64,000 nt of DNA, taken from contig NZ_MVHJ01000020.1 in NCBI RefSeq assembly GCF_002086115.1, positions 25,847-89,846 on the forward strand. Reading direction: 5' to 3'. Within the stretch, counting starts at the first letter, position 1. Each line of letters opens with the position of its first letter. This document shows, piece by piece, positions 25,774 through 34,549 of this stretch. The DNA is from Mycolicibacterium bacteremicum. Its GTDB lineage: Bacteria; Actinomycetota; Actinomycetes; Mycobacteriales; Mycobacteriaceae. The position numbers and the translations under genes are program-made. The notes under the pieces are model-generated. The model had not been told where the DNA came from. It did not search any database and saw nothing but the letters and a program-made list of their open reading frames with translations.

Positions 25774-26463
25774 CTAGTTTTGCCCCGCGTCGCCGGTCAA
25801 GGTGCGCGCCAGCACCTCGATCTGGGCGTCGAACACCGCGCGCGGGTCGGTGAGGGTGTCCGCCCCGTACTGCCCGAACACCTCCAGGCTGATGGCACCG
25901 ACCAGCGCGGCCCAGACGAGCAGGCACCGAATCATCAGCCGGTCACCGCCGGCAAAACCGAACTCCTGCCGGATACCGTCGAAATCGGAGGAAACCGGTT
26001 CGCCGACAGCACCTTTCGGATCCATCACCACTCCGTCGCGCACGCCGTCGGCGATGACCGCGAACAGTGTGGCGATCACCCGGGTGCCCGGCCCCACCGT
26101 CAACTCGGCCGGCGCGTGATACCCGGGCACCGGACTGCCGTAGAGCAGCGCCCAGCGCGCGGGCTGCGCCAGCGCCCAGGCGCGCGCGGCATGAGCCAGC
26201 GCTGCGAACCGGGTTCCCCACGGCCCGGACGCCGCGGCGGCATCGACCGCGTCGGCGAGTTCGTCGTAGGCATCGACCAGGAGCAGTGTCAGCAGATCAT
26301 CGCGACCGGCGACATAGCGATAGACGGCCGAGGACACCATGCCGAGGTCGCGGGCGATCGCCCGCAGCGACAGACCGGCCGCCCCATCGGTGACCAGGTG
26401 CCGACGTCCGACCTCGATGATCGCCGCCTCGATCCGTTCCCGGGTGTCCTGCCGCTTGCCCAC
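25774..26463 (-). CDS. TetR-family transcriptional regulator
   Basis: 229 aa from GTG 26463, chosen because the HTH begins right after (TRERIEAAIIEVGRRHLVTDG, then LSLRAIARDLGMVSSAVYRYVAGRDDLLTLL over residues about 5-60). Upstream in-frame sequence would run into the divergent promoter. No Shine-Dalgarno is seen, so the message may be leaderless. The C-terminal ligand domain is of the TetR_C_33-like type (FAALAHAARAWALAQPARWALLYGSPVPGY). It faces the F420-type reductase gene and precedes the VOC and flavoprotein genes, so it probably controls both directions. Confidence 0.9.
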   Translation of the reverse strand: MGKRQDTRERIEAAIIEVGRRHLVTDGAAGLSLRAIARDLGMVSSAVYRYVAGRDDLLTLLLVDAYDELADAVDAAAASGPWGTRFAALAHAARAWALAQPARWALLYGSPVPGYHAPAELTVGPGTRVIATLFAVIADGVRDGVVMDPKGAVGEPVSSDFDGIRQEFGFAGGDRLMIRCLLVWAALVGAISLEVFGQYGADTLTDPRAVFDAQIEVLARTLTGDAGQN

Positions 26464-26484
26464 GGCGGCCAGTCTGCCACAAAC

Positions 26485-26545
26485 GAGAACACTGCTCTTG
26501 AATTTCTGGCGAGTCGATGTCACAGTTGAAAAGAGAGCACCGCTC
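26485..26545. promoter_or_regulatory. Candidate TetR operators in the divergent promoter
   Basis: Two imperfect dyads lie in the 101-bp gap: GAGAACACTGCTCTT (26485-26499, ten of fifteen positions symmetric) and GAGC-ACC-GCTC (26535-26545, perfect four-base arms). Either could bind the adjacent TetR protein; both are modest and could be chance. Confidence 0.3.
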
Positions 26546-26564
26546 ACACTTTGAAAGGATCGAG

Positions 26565-27005
26565 ATGACCACTCGTTACGACGAACCGAACCGCCTCGCC
26601 CGGGCAGCCAACGCCGTCATCCGGCAACTGGCCGAATTGGGTGTCGAGATCGCCGGCAGTCGCGCGCTGCGGGTGCGCGGCCGCACGACCGGCAAGTGGC
26701 GGCCGGTCGTGGTCAACGTGTTGACCGTCGACGGCCGCGATTATGTGGTGGCCACCCGCGGGAACACGCAGTGGGTACGCAACGCCCGGGCGGCAGGGTT
26801 CGTGGAAACCGGCCCGCGATGGAGGCGCACCCGGCTACGCGTGGTGGAGATCGCCGATGCGGAGAAGCCGGATCTGATCCGGCGTTATCTGGATCGTTGG
26901 TTCTGGGAAGTGAAGGGTCACGCCGGCGGGCTGACGCCCTCGTCGACCGAATCCGAGGTCAGGGAGATCGCCGCCTCGATACCGGTGTTCGAGCTGGCCG
27001 GCTGA
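26565..27005 (+). CDS. DUF385/Ddn-type deazaflavin (F420)-dependent reductase-like protein
   Basis: 146 aa split-barrel protein of the nitroreductase/Ddn-like group that is expanded in mycobacteria and often uses F420H2. Seen: LRVRGRTTGKWRPVVVNVLTVDGRDYVVATRGNTQWVRNARAAG, the typical phosphate and deazaflavin binding stretch (about residues 33-77). ATG 26565 is preceded by AAAGGA; the longer frame start lacks this. Possible roles are quinone, nitro or enone reduction. Its 3' end overlaps the convergent protease gene by 88 bp. Confidence 0.86.
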   Translation: MTTRYDEPNRLARAANAVIRQLAELGVEIAGSRALRVRGRTTGKWRPVVVNVLTVDGRDYVVATRGNTQWVRNARAAGFVETGPRWRRTRLRVVEIADAEKPDLIRRYLDRWFWEVKGHAGGLTPSSTESEVREIAASIPVFELAG

Positions 27006-27661
27006 GTACCGACCGCCTCGCGGATCCGCGGGACGGTGGCCTGCCAGGACACCGCGGTCGGGGCGCCGCCCCAGGTGCTGTTGAACAGGCCGACGATGAC
27101 GGCGTTGCCGTCGGGCCCCACGACGTACACCGGACCGCCGGAGTCACCCTTCTGACTGACCACACCGTCCTTCATGGTGAACCAGCCGTTGTTGACGGCG
27201 GCGACCGTCCCGCAGCTCTCGCCGGTCACGATGCCGAAGTGGCAGACCGGCTGCCCCGGCTGTTGCACCGGCAGCGACTGGTCCATCACCAACGGGCGCC
27301 CGCCGGGCAGCGCGGTGTTGACCGCGACATCGGGATGCAGGGTGATGGCGCCCCAGTCGGCGAGTTGGTGGTCGCCGGTGACCGTGGCACCGTCCGGGGT
27401 GTTGTCATCGAAGAGGGCCATCGCACCGACGACGTTGCCGAACCGATCGGTGACCGGGCCCTCGCCGCGGCAGTGACCGGCCGTGAAGGCCACCCGGGCC
27501 ACGGGATCGACGAATCCGAGCGTGCACATCGTGCTGCCCTGCCGGATCTCCATGCCGGGGTGCACCGTGACGCCCGGATCGGCGCCGGCCGGGGCCGCCG
27601 GGGACAGCGTCACGGCCGCGGCGGCCGCCGCGACCATCGTCAGGAACCGCCGTGCACGCAT
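26918..27661 (-). CDS. Secreted trypsin-like (S1) serine protease
   Basis: 247 aa with a signal peptide (RRFLTMVAAAAAAVTLSPAAPAGADP). Catalytic triad: His in AFTAGHCRG, Asp probably in QLADWGAITLHPD, Ser in QKGDSGGPVYVVG. Cysteines around FGIVTGESCG suggest a disulfide. Start ATG 27661 has GGAGGG five bases upstream, better than the longer frame. Resembles extracellular chymotrypsin-like proteases of mycobacteria. Its 3' end runs 88 bp into the F420-type reductase gene on the other strand. The upstream region has repeated GTAACA-like boxes. Confidence 0.88.
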   Translation of the reverse strand: MRARRFLTMVAAAAAAVTLSPAAPAGADPGVTVHPGMEIRQGSTMCTLGFVDPVARVAFTAGHCRGEGPVTDRFGNVVGAMALFDDNTPDGATVTGDHQLADWGAITLHPDVAVNTALPGGRPLVMDQSLPVQQPGQPVCHFGIVTGESCGTVAAVNNGWFTMKDGVVSQKGDSGGPVYVVGPDGNAVIVGLFNSTWGGAPTAVSWQATVPRIREAVGTQPASSNTGIEAAISLTSDSVDEGVSPPA

Positions 27662-27771
27662 CCAGCCCTCCGATCCTCCCACCCCTTGCGGACGAAGCTA
27701 CCGGGGTGCTGTCAGGGGAATCGGATAACGGTCAGATCTCGTTACACCACACGTCTCGTAACAGCCCGTGT

Positions 27772-27786
27772 GTCACACCAGTAACA
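27772..27786. promoter_or_regulatory. Direct repeat GTCACA-CCA-GTAACA (possible MtrA-type box)
   Basis: Two hexamers with a 9-bp period lie 111-125 bp upstream of the protease start, and further GTAAC/GTTAC copies are at 27741-27745 and 27758-27763, with AACGT-A-ACGTT at 27797-27807. MtrA, the actinobacterial cell-envelope response regulator, binds direct repeats of this kind. Assignment is inference. Confidence 0.35.
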
Positions 27787-27816
27787 CGCGCACCATAACG
27801 TAACGTTCTCGACCCC

Positions 27817-28032
27817 CTACGGCAGGGTGAGGATCTGTCCGGGATGGACCAGATCGACGTCGGTGAGACCGCTGGCATCCGCGATTCGCCGGCTCTGGTT
27901 GCCGTCGCCGTAGAACCGTTCCGCGATCCCCCACAACGTGTCGCCGGACACCACGGCGTAGGTCCGCGGCCCCGGGCACGGTGACGCCGGAGCCGGTTCG
28001 GGCTTCCTGGCGCGTTGAAGTCGAATCCCCAT
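27817..28032 (-). CDS. Small LysM-domain protein
   Basis: 71 aa, of which about 47 form one LysM peptidoglycan-binding domain: YAVVSGDTLWGIAERFYGDG, then ADASGLTDVDLVHPGQILTLP at the C-terminus. No signal peptide is evident; the N-terminus is basic (GIRLQRARKPEP). ATG 28032 has GGGGAG seven bases upstream. Similar small LysM proteins are common in mycobacteria and may bind septal or wall glycans. The longer in-frame start lacks a ribosome site. Confidence 0.85.
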   Translation of the reverse strand: MGIRLQRARKPEPAPASPCPGPRTYAVVSGDTLWGIAERFYGDGNQSRRIADASGLTDVDLVHPGQILTLP

Positions 28033-28110
28033 GGCGTTCTCCCCTCGTCCCACCAGCGTAGACACCACCGCGCGTGGGCGGCCCGGTTTGAACCCGCCAC
28101 ACAAGTCCGA

Positions 28111-29517
28111 TCAGGAGTCGAAGCCCAGGCCCAGCTTGTCCAGGGTGCGCAGCAGCAGATTGCGCCGGCCGGCCGCATGGTCGGCGCGGTCCAGCGACCA
28201 CCGGGTTGCCTGGATTCCCACCGAGGCGACAGGTTCCGGCGGGAATGGGAGCGGCTTCCTGCGCACCATCTCCAACCGGGTGCGCGGCGTCGACACCCCG
28301 TCCAACAGGTCGAGACAGACATCGGCGGCGAACCGGGTCGCGCCCACGCCCAGGCCGGTGAACCCGTTGACATAGGCGACCCGCCCGCGGTGTGCGGTGC
28401 CCCAGTGCGCGCAGAACCGGGTGTTGGTGTCGATGGCGCCGGCCCACCGGTGGCTGAACCGGACATCGTCGAGCTGCGGGAAGGTGATGAAGAAGTGCTC
28501 GGCCAACCGCCGGTAGGTCTGCGGCCGGTCCTCGTAGGCCGGATCGACCCGCCGGCCGAAGTGATAGACGGCGTCATAACCGCCCCACACGATGCGGCTG
28601 TCGGCGCTGAGCCGGTAGTAGTGGAACTGGTTGGCGCAGTCCCCGACACCCTGGCGGCCGGCCCAGCCGATCCGGTCGAGCTGCGCGGCGGTCAGCGGCT
28701 CGGTGGACAGCACATAGTCATACACCGGCACGGTGAACCACCGATTACGCCGCAGCAGGCTGGGAAACACGTTGGTGGCCAACACGACCTGCCGCGCGGT
28801 CAGCACGCCCGAGCCGGTGCCGACCCGCAGGCCACCGTCGGCCGACTCCAGCGACTGCGCCCTGGTCTGCTCGTGGATCTGCACACCGGCCTCCCGGCAG
28901 GCGCGCGCCAGTTCCACGGCCAGCTTTGCCGGATGCACCAGGGCACAGGTGTCCGGTTCGAACAGCCCCGCCCGGTAGGTCGGCGAGTTGACCTGCGCGC
29001 GCACCTGGTCCGCGTCCAGGAAGCTGCCCTCCCCCGCCGCCGCCGACTCGGCCAGCCAGTCCACCTGATGCGGTTCGGTGGCCACCGTGAGCATGCCGGT
29101 GCGCTCCCACTCGGCGTCGAGCCCGAGTCGCTCGATATCGGCGGCCATCCCGTCCAGGTTCTGCCTACCGAGTTCTTCGAGCGTATCGAATTCAGCTGCC
29201 CACCTTGACTTACCGTTCTCGGTCCCGTGGGTCAGGCTGGCGTCGACGAAGCCGCCGTTGCGTCCGGAGGCGGCCCACCCGATGCGGTCGGCCTCGATCA
29301 GCACGACCTTGCGGTCGGGGTGCCGTTCGGCGGCGTGCAGGGCCGCCCACAGTCCCGTGTATCCGCCGCCGACCACCAGCAGATCGCAGTCCTGCGAGCC
29401 GGTCAGCCGCGGATAGTCCGGGCGCCAGATGTCCAGCCACATGGGAGCGAACGTGCTTGTCGCCAGCGAACGTTCGATCAGCGCGGGGTCGACATGGGCA
29501 TCGAAGACGGTTCTCAC
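28111..29517 (-). CDS. DAO-family FAD-dependent oxidoreductase
   Basis: 468 aa from GTG 29517. FAD-binding motif LLVVGGGYTGLWAALHAAE (about residues 48-66) with VVLIEADRIGWAASGRNGGF and the C-terminal YVNGFTGLGVGATRFAADV. Similar to gamma-glutamylputrescine oxidase, glycine/sarcosine oxidase-like enzymes, which oxidise an amine to an imine with O2. The substrate is not evident. It follows the fatty acid hydroxylase gene by 10 bp and is probably co-transcribed with it. An alternative start further in (before MWLDIW) would lose conserved N-terminal sequence. Confidence 0.87.
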   Translation of the reverse strand: MRTVFDAHVDPALIERSLATSTFAPMWLDIWRPDYPRLTGSQDCDLLVVGGGYTGLWAALHAAERHPDRKVVLIEADRIGWAASGRNGGFVDASLTHGTENGKSRWAAEFDTLEELGRQNLDGMAADIERLGLDAEWERTGMLTVATEPHQVDWLAESAAAGEGSFLDADQVRAQVNSPTYRAGLFEPDTCALVHPAKLAVELARACREAGVQIHEQTRAQSLESADGGLRVGTGSGVLTARQVVLATNVFPSLLRRNRWFTVPVYDYVLSTEPLTAAQLDRIGWAGRQGVGDCANQFHYYRLSADSRIVWGGYDAVYHFGRRVDPAYEDRPQTYRRLAEHFFITFPQLDDVRFSHRWAGAIDTNTRFCAHWGTAHRGRVAYVNGFTGLGVGATRFAADVCLDLLDGVSTPRTRLEMVRRKPLPFPPEPVASVGIQATRWSLDRADHAAGRRNLLLRTLDKLGLGFDS

Positions 29518-29527
29518 CCTGGGCACC

Positions 29528-30475
29528 CTACGTGCTCGGTGCAGCGGCCGCCGACGCTTCGGTCGGTGACACCGCCGGCCCATCGCCGACCGGTCGGGGC
29601 GACCACCCGGGCGGGCCGAACGCATAGCCGAGCTTGTCCCGCCAGCGGCGCGCGCGGCGTACATCACGGGCGATGGCGACGTACTCGTGGGTCTGCAGCG
29701 TCCAGATGTTGAAGGTCTCGACCTGTTTGGTCAATCCATAGTGCGGCCGGAACAACTCGTCCTGATAGCTGCCGAACATCCGGTCCCAGATGATCAGGAT
29801 GCCACCGTAGTTCTTGTCCAGGTACTCCGGGTCCATGCCATGGTGCACGCGGTGGTGCGACGGCGTGTTGAAGACGAATTCGATTGGCCGCCACAGCTTG
29901 TCGATACGCTCGGTGTGCACCCAGAATTGGTAGATCAGGTTCACCGAAAAGCTGGCGAACACCATCCAGGGCGGCACCCCCAGCAGGGGCAGCGGAATCC
30001 ACATCAGGATCTCGCCGCTGTTGTTCCACTTCTGCCGCAGGGCGGTGGCGAAGTTGTAGTACCGGCTGGAGTGATGGGCCTGATGGGTGGCCCAGATGAG
30101 CCGGACCCGGTGCGCGACGCGGTGATAGGTGTAGAACAGCAGATCCACCCCGAGCAACGCGATGACCCACGTGTACCACCGGTCGGCGGGCAGCTGCCAG
30201 GGCGCGAGGTAGGCGTAGATGGCTGCGTAGCCCAGCAGCGCACCGGCCTTCCACGCCGCGGTGGTGGCCACCGACACCAACCCCATCGACAGGCTCGCCC
30301 ACGCGTCGCGCCGCTGATAGGCCCCCGCCGGGCTGCGCTGCGAATCCAGATGTTCGAGCCGGCGTGCGGCGGTCCACTCCAGGATGAGCAGCAGCAGGAA
30401 GAACGGGATGGCGAACAGCACCGGATCGCGCATCTGCGGCGGCAGCGCGTCGAGCAACCCGGCGACGGCATCCAT
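29528..30475 (-). CDS. Sterol desaturase/fatty acid hydroxylase superfamily membrane enzyme
   Basis: 315 aa with several membrane helices. The three diiron His boxes are present: HRVAHR, HQAHHSSRYYN and HHRVHHGMD, with further His in the third block. The family inserts oxygen or a double bond in membrane lipids; actinobacterial members hydroxylate sterols, carotenoids or alkyl lipids. Substrate not evident. It lies between a carboxylesterase and a DAO oxidoreductase on the same strand with short gaps (30 and 10 bp). The C-terminal 25 residues are alanine/serine rich and probably disordered. Confidence 0.9.
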   Translation of the reverse strand: MDAVAGLLDALPPQMRDPVLFAIPFFLLLLILEWTAARRLEHLDSQRSPAGAYQRRDAWASLSMGLVSVATTAAWKAGALLGYAAIYAYLAPWQLPADRWYTWVIALLGVDLLFYTYHRVAHRVRLIWATHQAHHSSRYYNFATALRQKWNNSGEILMWIPLPLLGVPPWMVFASFSVNLIYQFWVHTERIDKLWRPIEFVFNTPSHHRVHHGMDPEYLDKNYGGILIIWDRMFGSYQDELFRPHYGLTKQVETFNIWTLQTHEYVAIARDVRRARRWRDKLGYAFGPPGWSPRPVGDGPAVSPTEASAAAAPST

Positions 30476-30505
30476 GCCTGGAGCCTATCGGGTCACATAT
30501 CCGGC

Positions 30506-32059
30506 TCAGCGGAAGCTGAGTACCTCCGTGCCCCAGGTTCCGCGCTGGACGCGGTCGGGGTCGGAGACCACCTGGTCCACGCGGCCGATCAGCAGGTTGG
30601 CCCGGTCCTCGTGGTCGTAGCGGCGCCACGGCGGCGCGCCCTCGGCGGCGGGGGTCCCGCCTGCGGCGAAATTGCACCAGCGCGCCCGCATCCGGCGGGA
30701 CACCTCGGTACCGGCGGCCAGCCCGCCCAGCTTGAAGGTCGGGTCACGGCGGCCGGCGACCAGGTTGCCGAAGACGTAGGGCAGCTCGGTGGCGTGCGCG
30801 CCGCCCAACCCGACCGCGCGCAGCATCGGGGTGGACCAGTCGAACCGGTACATGTAGACGGGGGCGACCTCGCCGTGTCCCTCGGCGAACCAGATCGTCG
30901 GCATCCGGAACCCCACGTCGCGCGCGACGCCGAGCCCGGGCTTCTTGCCCCGCCCCCGGTACACCGCACCGATCTGCGCCTGGTCGGGGATCTGCAGCTC
31001 GGGCTGCTCGGCGGCGATGGCAGCGAACATCTCGGTGATGGCCCGGCCGGTGATCGGCAGCAGCGGTGAGCGCATCCAACGGAACAACGCTGCCTCGTGC
31101 TCATTGGTCCCGATGATCAGGGGTACCGGAAGGGTACGGCCGGCGCGGGCGACCTGTACCGGATAGTCGGGTACCAGGTCGCCGTCGACGATGGGCGCGA
31201 AACCCAACGTGCCGGGCGAGAGTCGGGGTACATCGTTGAACAACTGCTTGGACGCGGCGATGATCGCAGGCACCGGCAGCGTGCCCAACTGATCGGATTG
31301 TCTAGCCGTCATCCCGAGTTCGCCGAGGAACTGCGCGCCGATGCGTTGTGCCCGCTCCCGGTCGTAGACGGAGGTCACCGGCGAGCTCTGCGCGATGGCC
31401 CGACCGAACAGACCCTCGGCGGCCGGGCTGGCCAGCAGGGTGGTCACCACACCGGCACCGGCCGATTCGCCGAACAGCGTCACCCGTTCGGGGTCGCCAC
31501 CGAAGTTGGCGATGTTGTCGCGGACCCAGTGCAGCGCGAAGAGCACGTCGCGCAGACCGGGATTGGTGTCGAAGCCGTCGCCGAGCCAGGACAGATCCAG
31601 GAAGCCGAATGCCCCCAACCGGTAGTTGACGGTCACCACGACGACATCGCCGTCGGCGGCCAGCACCCGGCCGTTGTAGAGCGGCTGCGCACTCGAGCCC
31701 AGCACATAGGCGCCGCCGTGCACCCAGACCAGCACCGGCTTCGGTTGTCCGGTCCGGCGCGGCGCCCAGATGTTCAGCGTCAGACAGTCGGTCCCCTGCG
31801 GAGCGCCCAGATCCAGCGGCACCCGCGGATCGGTCGGCTGCGGGCACACCGGGCCCATCCGGGTGGCGTCAGCGGGCTCGGTCCACTGCTGCGGCGGCTG
31901 CGGCGCCCGCCAGCGCAGGTCGCCGACCGGCGCGGCGGCGTAGCGGATGCCCAGCCAGTGCTCGACGGTGCCGTCGCCACCCCCGCGCACGGGGCCGTAC
32001 CGGGTATCGACGACGGCGGCGTCGTCCACCGCATTCTGCGTATCGGTCACGTCCTCCAT
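30506..32059 (-). CDS. Type B carboxylesterase (LipT-like)
   Basis: 517 aa. Classic type B features: GTDCLTLNIW, VLVWVHGGAYVLGS (oxyanion), VTLFGESAGAGVV with the catalytic Ser, an acidic residue in FRWM-EHEAALF region (IIGTNEHEAALF) and His in GGAHATELPYVFGN. Close in form to mycobacterial LipT. It would hydrolyse short- to medium-chain esters. ATG 32059 is chosen over a start 18 codons upstream because MEDVTDTQ begins the similarity, though the ribosome site is weak. Divergent from the acyl-CoA-dehydrogenase-like gene over 109 bp. Confidence 0.89.
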   Translation of the reverse strand: MEDVTDTQNAVDDAAVVDTRYGPVRGGGDGTVEHWLGIRYAAAPVGDLRWRAPQPPQQWTEPADATRMGPVCPQPTDPRVPLDLGAPQGTDCLTLNIWAPRRTGQPKPVLVWVHGGAYVLGSSAQPLYNGRVLAADGDVVVVTVNYRLGAFGFLDLSWLGDGFDTNPGLRDVLFALHWVRDNIANFGGDPERVTLFGESAGAGVVTTLLASPAAEGLFGRAIAQSSPVTSVYDRERAQRIGAQFLGELGMTARQSDQLGTLPVPAIIAASKQLFNDVPRLSPGTLGFAPIVDGDLVPDYPVQVARAGRTLPVPLIIGTNEHEAALFRWMRSPLLPITGRAITEMFAAIAAEQPELQIPDQAQIGAVYRGRGKKPGLGVARDVGFRMPTIWFAEGHGEVAPVYMYRFDWSTPMLRAVGLGGAHATELPYVFGNLVAGRRDPTFKLGGLAAGTEVSRRMRARWCNFAAGGTPAAEGAPPWRRYDHEDRANLLIGRVDQVVSDPDRVQRGTWGTEVLSFR

Positions 32060-32168
32060 AGTGGCACCGCGCCGGTCCCGCGCACCGATTCGTGATGCGA
32101 CCCATACATTCACTCGCGCTGCTCACAACCCTCGGCACCGGCCCGACGTGACCGTAGCCTCACCGGCC

Positions 32169-33422
32169 ATGGCCATCGACATCGCTGAAACCGCCACCAC
32201 CGTCCCCGTTCTGGACACCGCCGAGGCAGCGCTGGCCGCTGCCGACGCGGTGGCCACCGAGTTGGCCGCCCGGTCAGCCGAATACGAGCGTGCGGGCACC
32301 TCGCTGGAGCCGCAGCTGCGCCTGGTCGCCGAGGCCGGTCTGCTCTCCGTTCCGGTGCCCGCCGCGCACGGCGGGCCCGGCCTGCCCGCCTCGATACAGA
32401 TTGAGGTACTGCGCAGACTGTCCCGCGGCGACGGGTCGGTCGGGCAACTGCTGCTGGCACATTTCGTTATCTCGCAGGCGATTTCGGGCCTGCCCATCGA
32501 CCAGCAGCCCGCGCCCCGCATCTACGGCGATATCCTGGCCGGTGGTCAGCTGGGCAACGCGACCGCCGAACGCGGCACCGCCAGTGCGCTGGACCGGCGC
32601 ACCACCGTGACGCGCCGCGCGGACGGTACCTGGGAGCTCAACGGTGTGAAGTACTACGCCACAGGAACTCTGGGGGCACGCTGGATCGCGGTGGCCGCGC
32701 TGGTGGCCGACAAACCCGGTGAGACGGCGACGATGTTCGTCCGGCCCGACCAGGACGGCGTCACCCTCGATCTGGAGAAGTGGTCGGCGTTCGGGCAACG
32801 CGGCACCCGCAGCGGTGAGGTGCGCCTCGAACGTGTTGTCGTCGAGGACGACCTGGTCATCGAGGAGGGGCCGGCACCCGATCCGGTAGACGGCCCGCCG
32901 ACCGTGCTGGGCGCCTACGACCAGGCCCTGCACGCCGCGATCGACATCGGGATCGCCCGCGCCGCACTCGAAGACGGCGCGCAGTTCGTGTCGACACGGA
33001 CCCGGCCGTGGAAGGAGGCGCTCGACGCCGGGATCGACCGCGCCGACGAGGAGCCGCACATCGTGCGGCGGTTCGGCGAACTGACCGCACGGTTGTGGGC
33101 GCTGGAGGCGCTGCTGGCCCGCGGCGCGGCGCTGGTGGACGAGGGTCAGGCCGCCGAGGAGTTGTCCCGCGACGCGGCGGCGCAGGCCAGCCTTACCGTC
33201 GCCGCGGCCAAGGCGCTGGCCCAGGAGTTCGGCGTCGAGATCGCCGGCGGCATCTTCGAACTCACCGGCACCGCCGGCACCGACGGTGAGGTGAACCTGG
33301 ACCGGCACTGGCGCAATGTGCGTACCCACTCACTGCACGACCCGGCCCGCTGGAAATACGTCCACCTGGGCAACCACACGCTGCGTGGCACCCGGCCGCC
33401 GCGGCTGGGCCTGGTCCTCTAG
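32169..33422 (+). CDS. Acyl-CoA dehydrogenase-fold flavoprotein, SfnB/DszC-like monooxygenase
   Basis: 417 aa. Acyl-CoA dehydrogenase fold: LVAEAGLLSVPVPAAHGGPG, GQLGNATAERGTA, WELNGVKYYATGTLGARWIA and VEIAGGIFELTGTAGT. The pattern around NGVKYYATGT and the lack of the catalytic Glu of true dehydrogenases put it with FMNH2-dependent sulfur-scavenging oxygenases (SfnB, DszC). These release sulfite or oxidise thioethers during sulfur limitation. It is followed 12 bp later by a MetE-like gene, which agrees with a sulfur role. Start could be the ATG used or a GTG 21 bp upstream; neither has a strong ribosome site. Confidence 0.83.
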   Translation: MAIDIAETATTVPVLDTAEAALAAADAVATELAARSAEYERAGTSLEPQLRLVAEAGLLSVPVPAAHGGPGLPASIQIEVLRRLSRGDGSVGQLLLAHFVISQAISGLPIDQQPAPRIYGDILAGGQLGNATAERGTASALDRRTTVTRRADGTWELNGVKYYATGTLGARWIAVAALVADKPGETATMFVRPDQDGVTLDLEKWSAFGQRGTRSGEVRLERVVVEDDLVIEEGPAPDPVDGPPTVLGAYDQALHAAIDIGIARAALEDGAQFVSTRTRPWKEALDAGIDRADEEPHIVRRFGELTARLWALEALLARGAALVDEGQAAEELSRDAAAQASLTVAAAKALAQEFGVEIAGGIFELTGTAGTDGEVNLDRHWRNVRTHSLHDPARWKYVHLGNHTLRGTRPPRLGLVL

Positions 33423-33434
33423 GAGGTACCGATC

Positions 33435-34529
33435 ATGGGATATGACAACAACTTCTACCTGACCGGCAGCATCAACCAACCCACCGTCGAGGATGCCTTC
33501 CGGTTCGTCGGTACCCGGTTGCAGCGGCGCGACGCGGGACGCACCGCCGGGGTGAAGCGGGTACCCGATGGTGAGCCCGGCGACCGGGCCAACTGGGTGC
33601 TGACGCAGACGCCCCACTTCCTGGACAACCCGACGCTGGACGTGGTCGACATCGCAGGCCGCAGGCTGGCCCGACTCAAACCCGGTAGCACCGCGGCGGA
33701 TATCCGATTCCCGGCATTCGACTACGCCGACCACGCCATCGCCTCGTATGCAAAGTTCCGTGCCGCCCGGGACCGCGGCGAACTGGCACCCGAGTCCAAG
33801 TTCCTGGTGTCCATCCCGACACCGTTCAACGCGGTGAACTTCTTCGTCGACTTCGATTCGCAGGTCGAGGTGGCCCGCGCCTACGAGGTGCCGTTGCGCG
33901 ACAGCGTCGAGCAGATCCAGGCCGCCATCCCACACCGGGATCTGGCGATCCAGTGGGACCTACCGGTCGAGGATGCCACCGTCGAAGGGTGGTTCCCCAA
34001 CCCGTACAAGGACTTCGAGGAGATCTATGCCGTCACCGCACGCCCGGCCTCCTGGGTGTACGAGGACGTCGAGCTGACCTTCCACCTGTGCTACGGCGAC
34101 TCCAAGTTCGGGGCCTCACCCTTCATGGGGGACCCACCGGACGAGGCGGCCGCCGCCCGCGGCGGTCGGCACGTCCATCCGCGGGACGCATCGGTGATCG
34201 TCGCGGTGGCCAACGGGTTGTCCCGCCACGTCCCGCGGCGCATCGATGCCATCCAGGCCGCCACGGTCACGGCCTGGAACCGGCTGGCGCACTGGCAGCC
34301 GCTGGCGAATCTGGCGATCGAACCGGAAACCGAGTTCTTCCTCGGGCTGCTGCATGCCGAGGACGGTGCCGCCGGTGCCCGCTACCGGGCCGCGCTGGCC
34401 GCGAAGTTCCTGCCCCACTTCGGCATCTCGACCGAATGCGGGCTGGGTAGGCATTCGGCCGACCAGCTCGATCAGGTGGTGGCGGCGGTGGACGAACTGT
34501 TCGAGACCCGGCAGGCCGCCCCGGCGTGA
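33435..34529 (+). CDS. Methionine-synthase-like (UROD/MetE superfamily) protein
   Basis: 364 aa TIM-barrel protein related to the C-terminal half of cobalamin-independent methionine synthase. Seen: VKRVPDGEPGDRANWVL, LVSIPTPFNAVNFF, AIQWDLPVED, ELTFHLCYGDSKFG (His and Cys ligands), and HFGISTECGLGRHS, where a Cys typically completes the zinc site. Such stand-alone proteins often act as methyltransferases for other thiols. GGAGG precedes the start. Likely co-transcribed with the SfnB/DszC-like gene upstream. Substrate unknown. Confidence 0.82.
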   Translation: MGYDNNFYLTGSINQPTVEDAFRFVGTRLQRRDAGRTAGVKRVPDGEPGDRANWVLTQTPHFLDNPTLDVVDIAGRRLARLKPGSTAADIRFPAFDYADHAIASYAKFRAARDRGELAPESKFLVSIPTPFNAVNFFVDFDSQVEVARAYEVPLRDSVEQIQAAIPHRDLAIQWDLPVEDATVEGWFPNPYKDFEEIYAVTARPASWVYEDVELTFHLCYGDSKFGASPFMGDPPDEAAAARGGRHVHPRDASVIVAVANGLSRHVPRRIDAIQAATVTAWNRLAHWQPLANLAIEPETEFFLGLLHAEDGAAGARYRAALAAKFLPHFGISTECGLGRHSADQLDQVVAAVDELFETRQAAPA

Positions 34530-34549
34530 TGCCCGGCTAGGTTAGCGGC

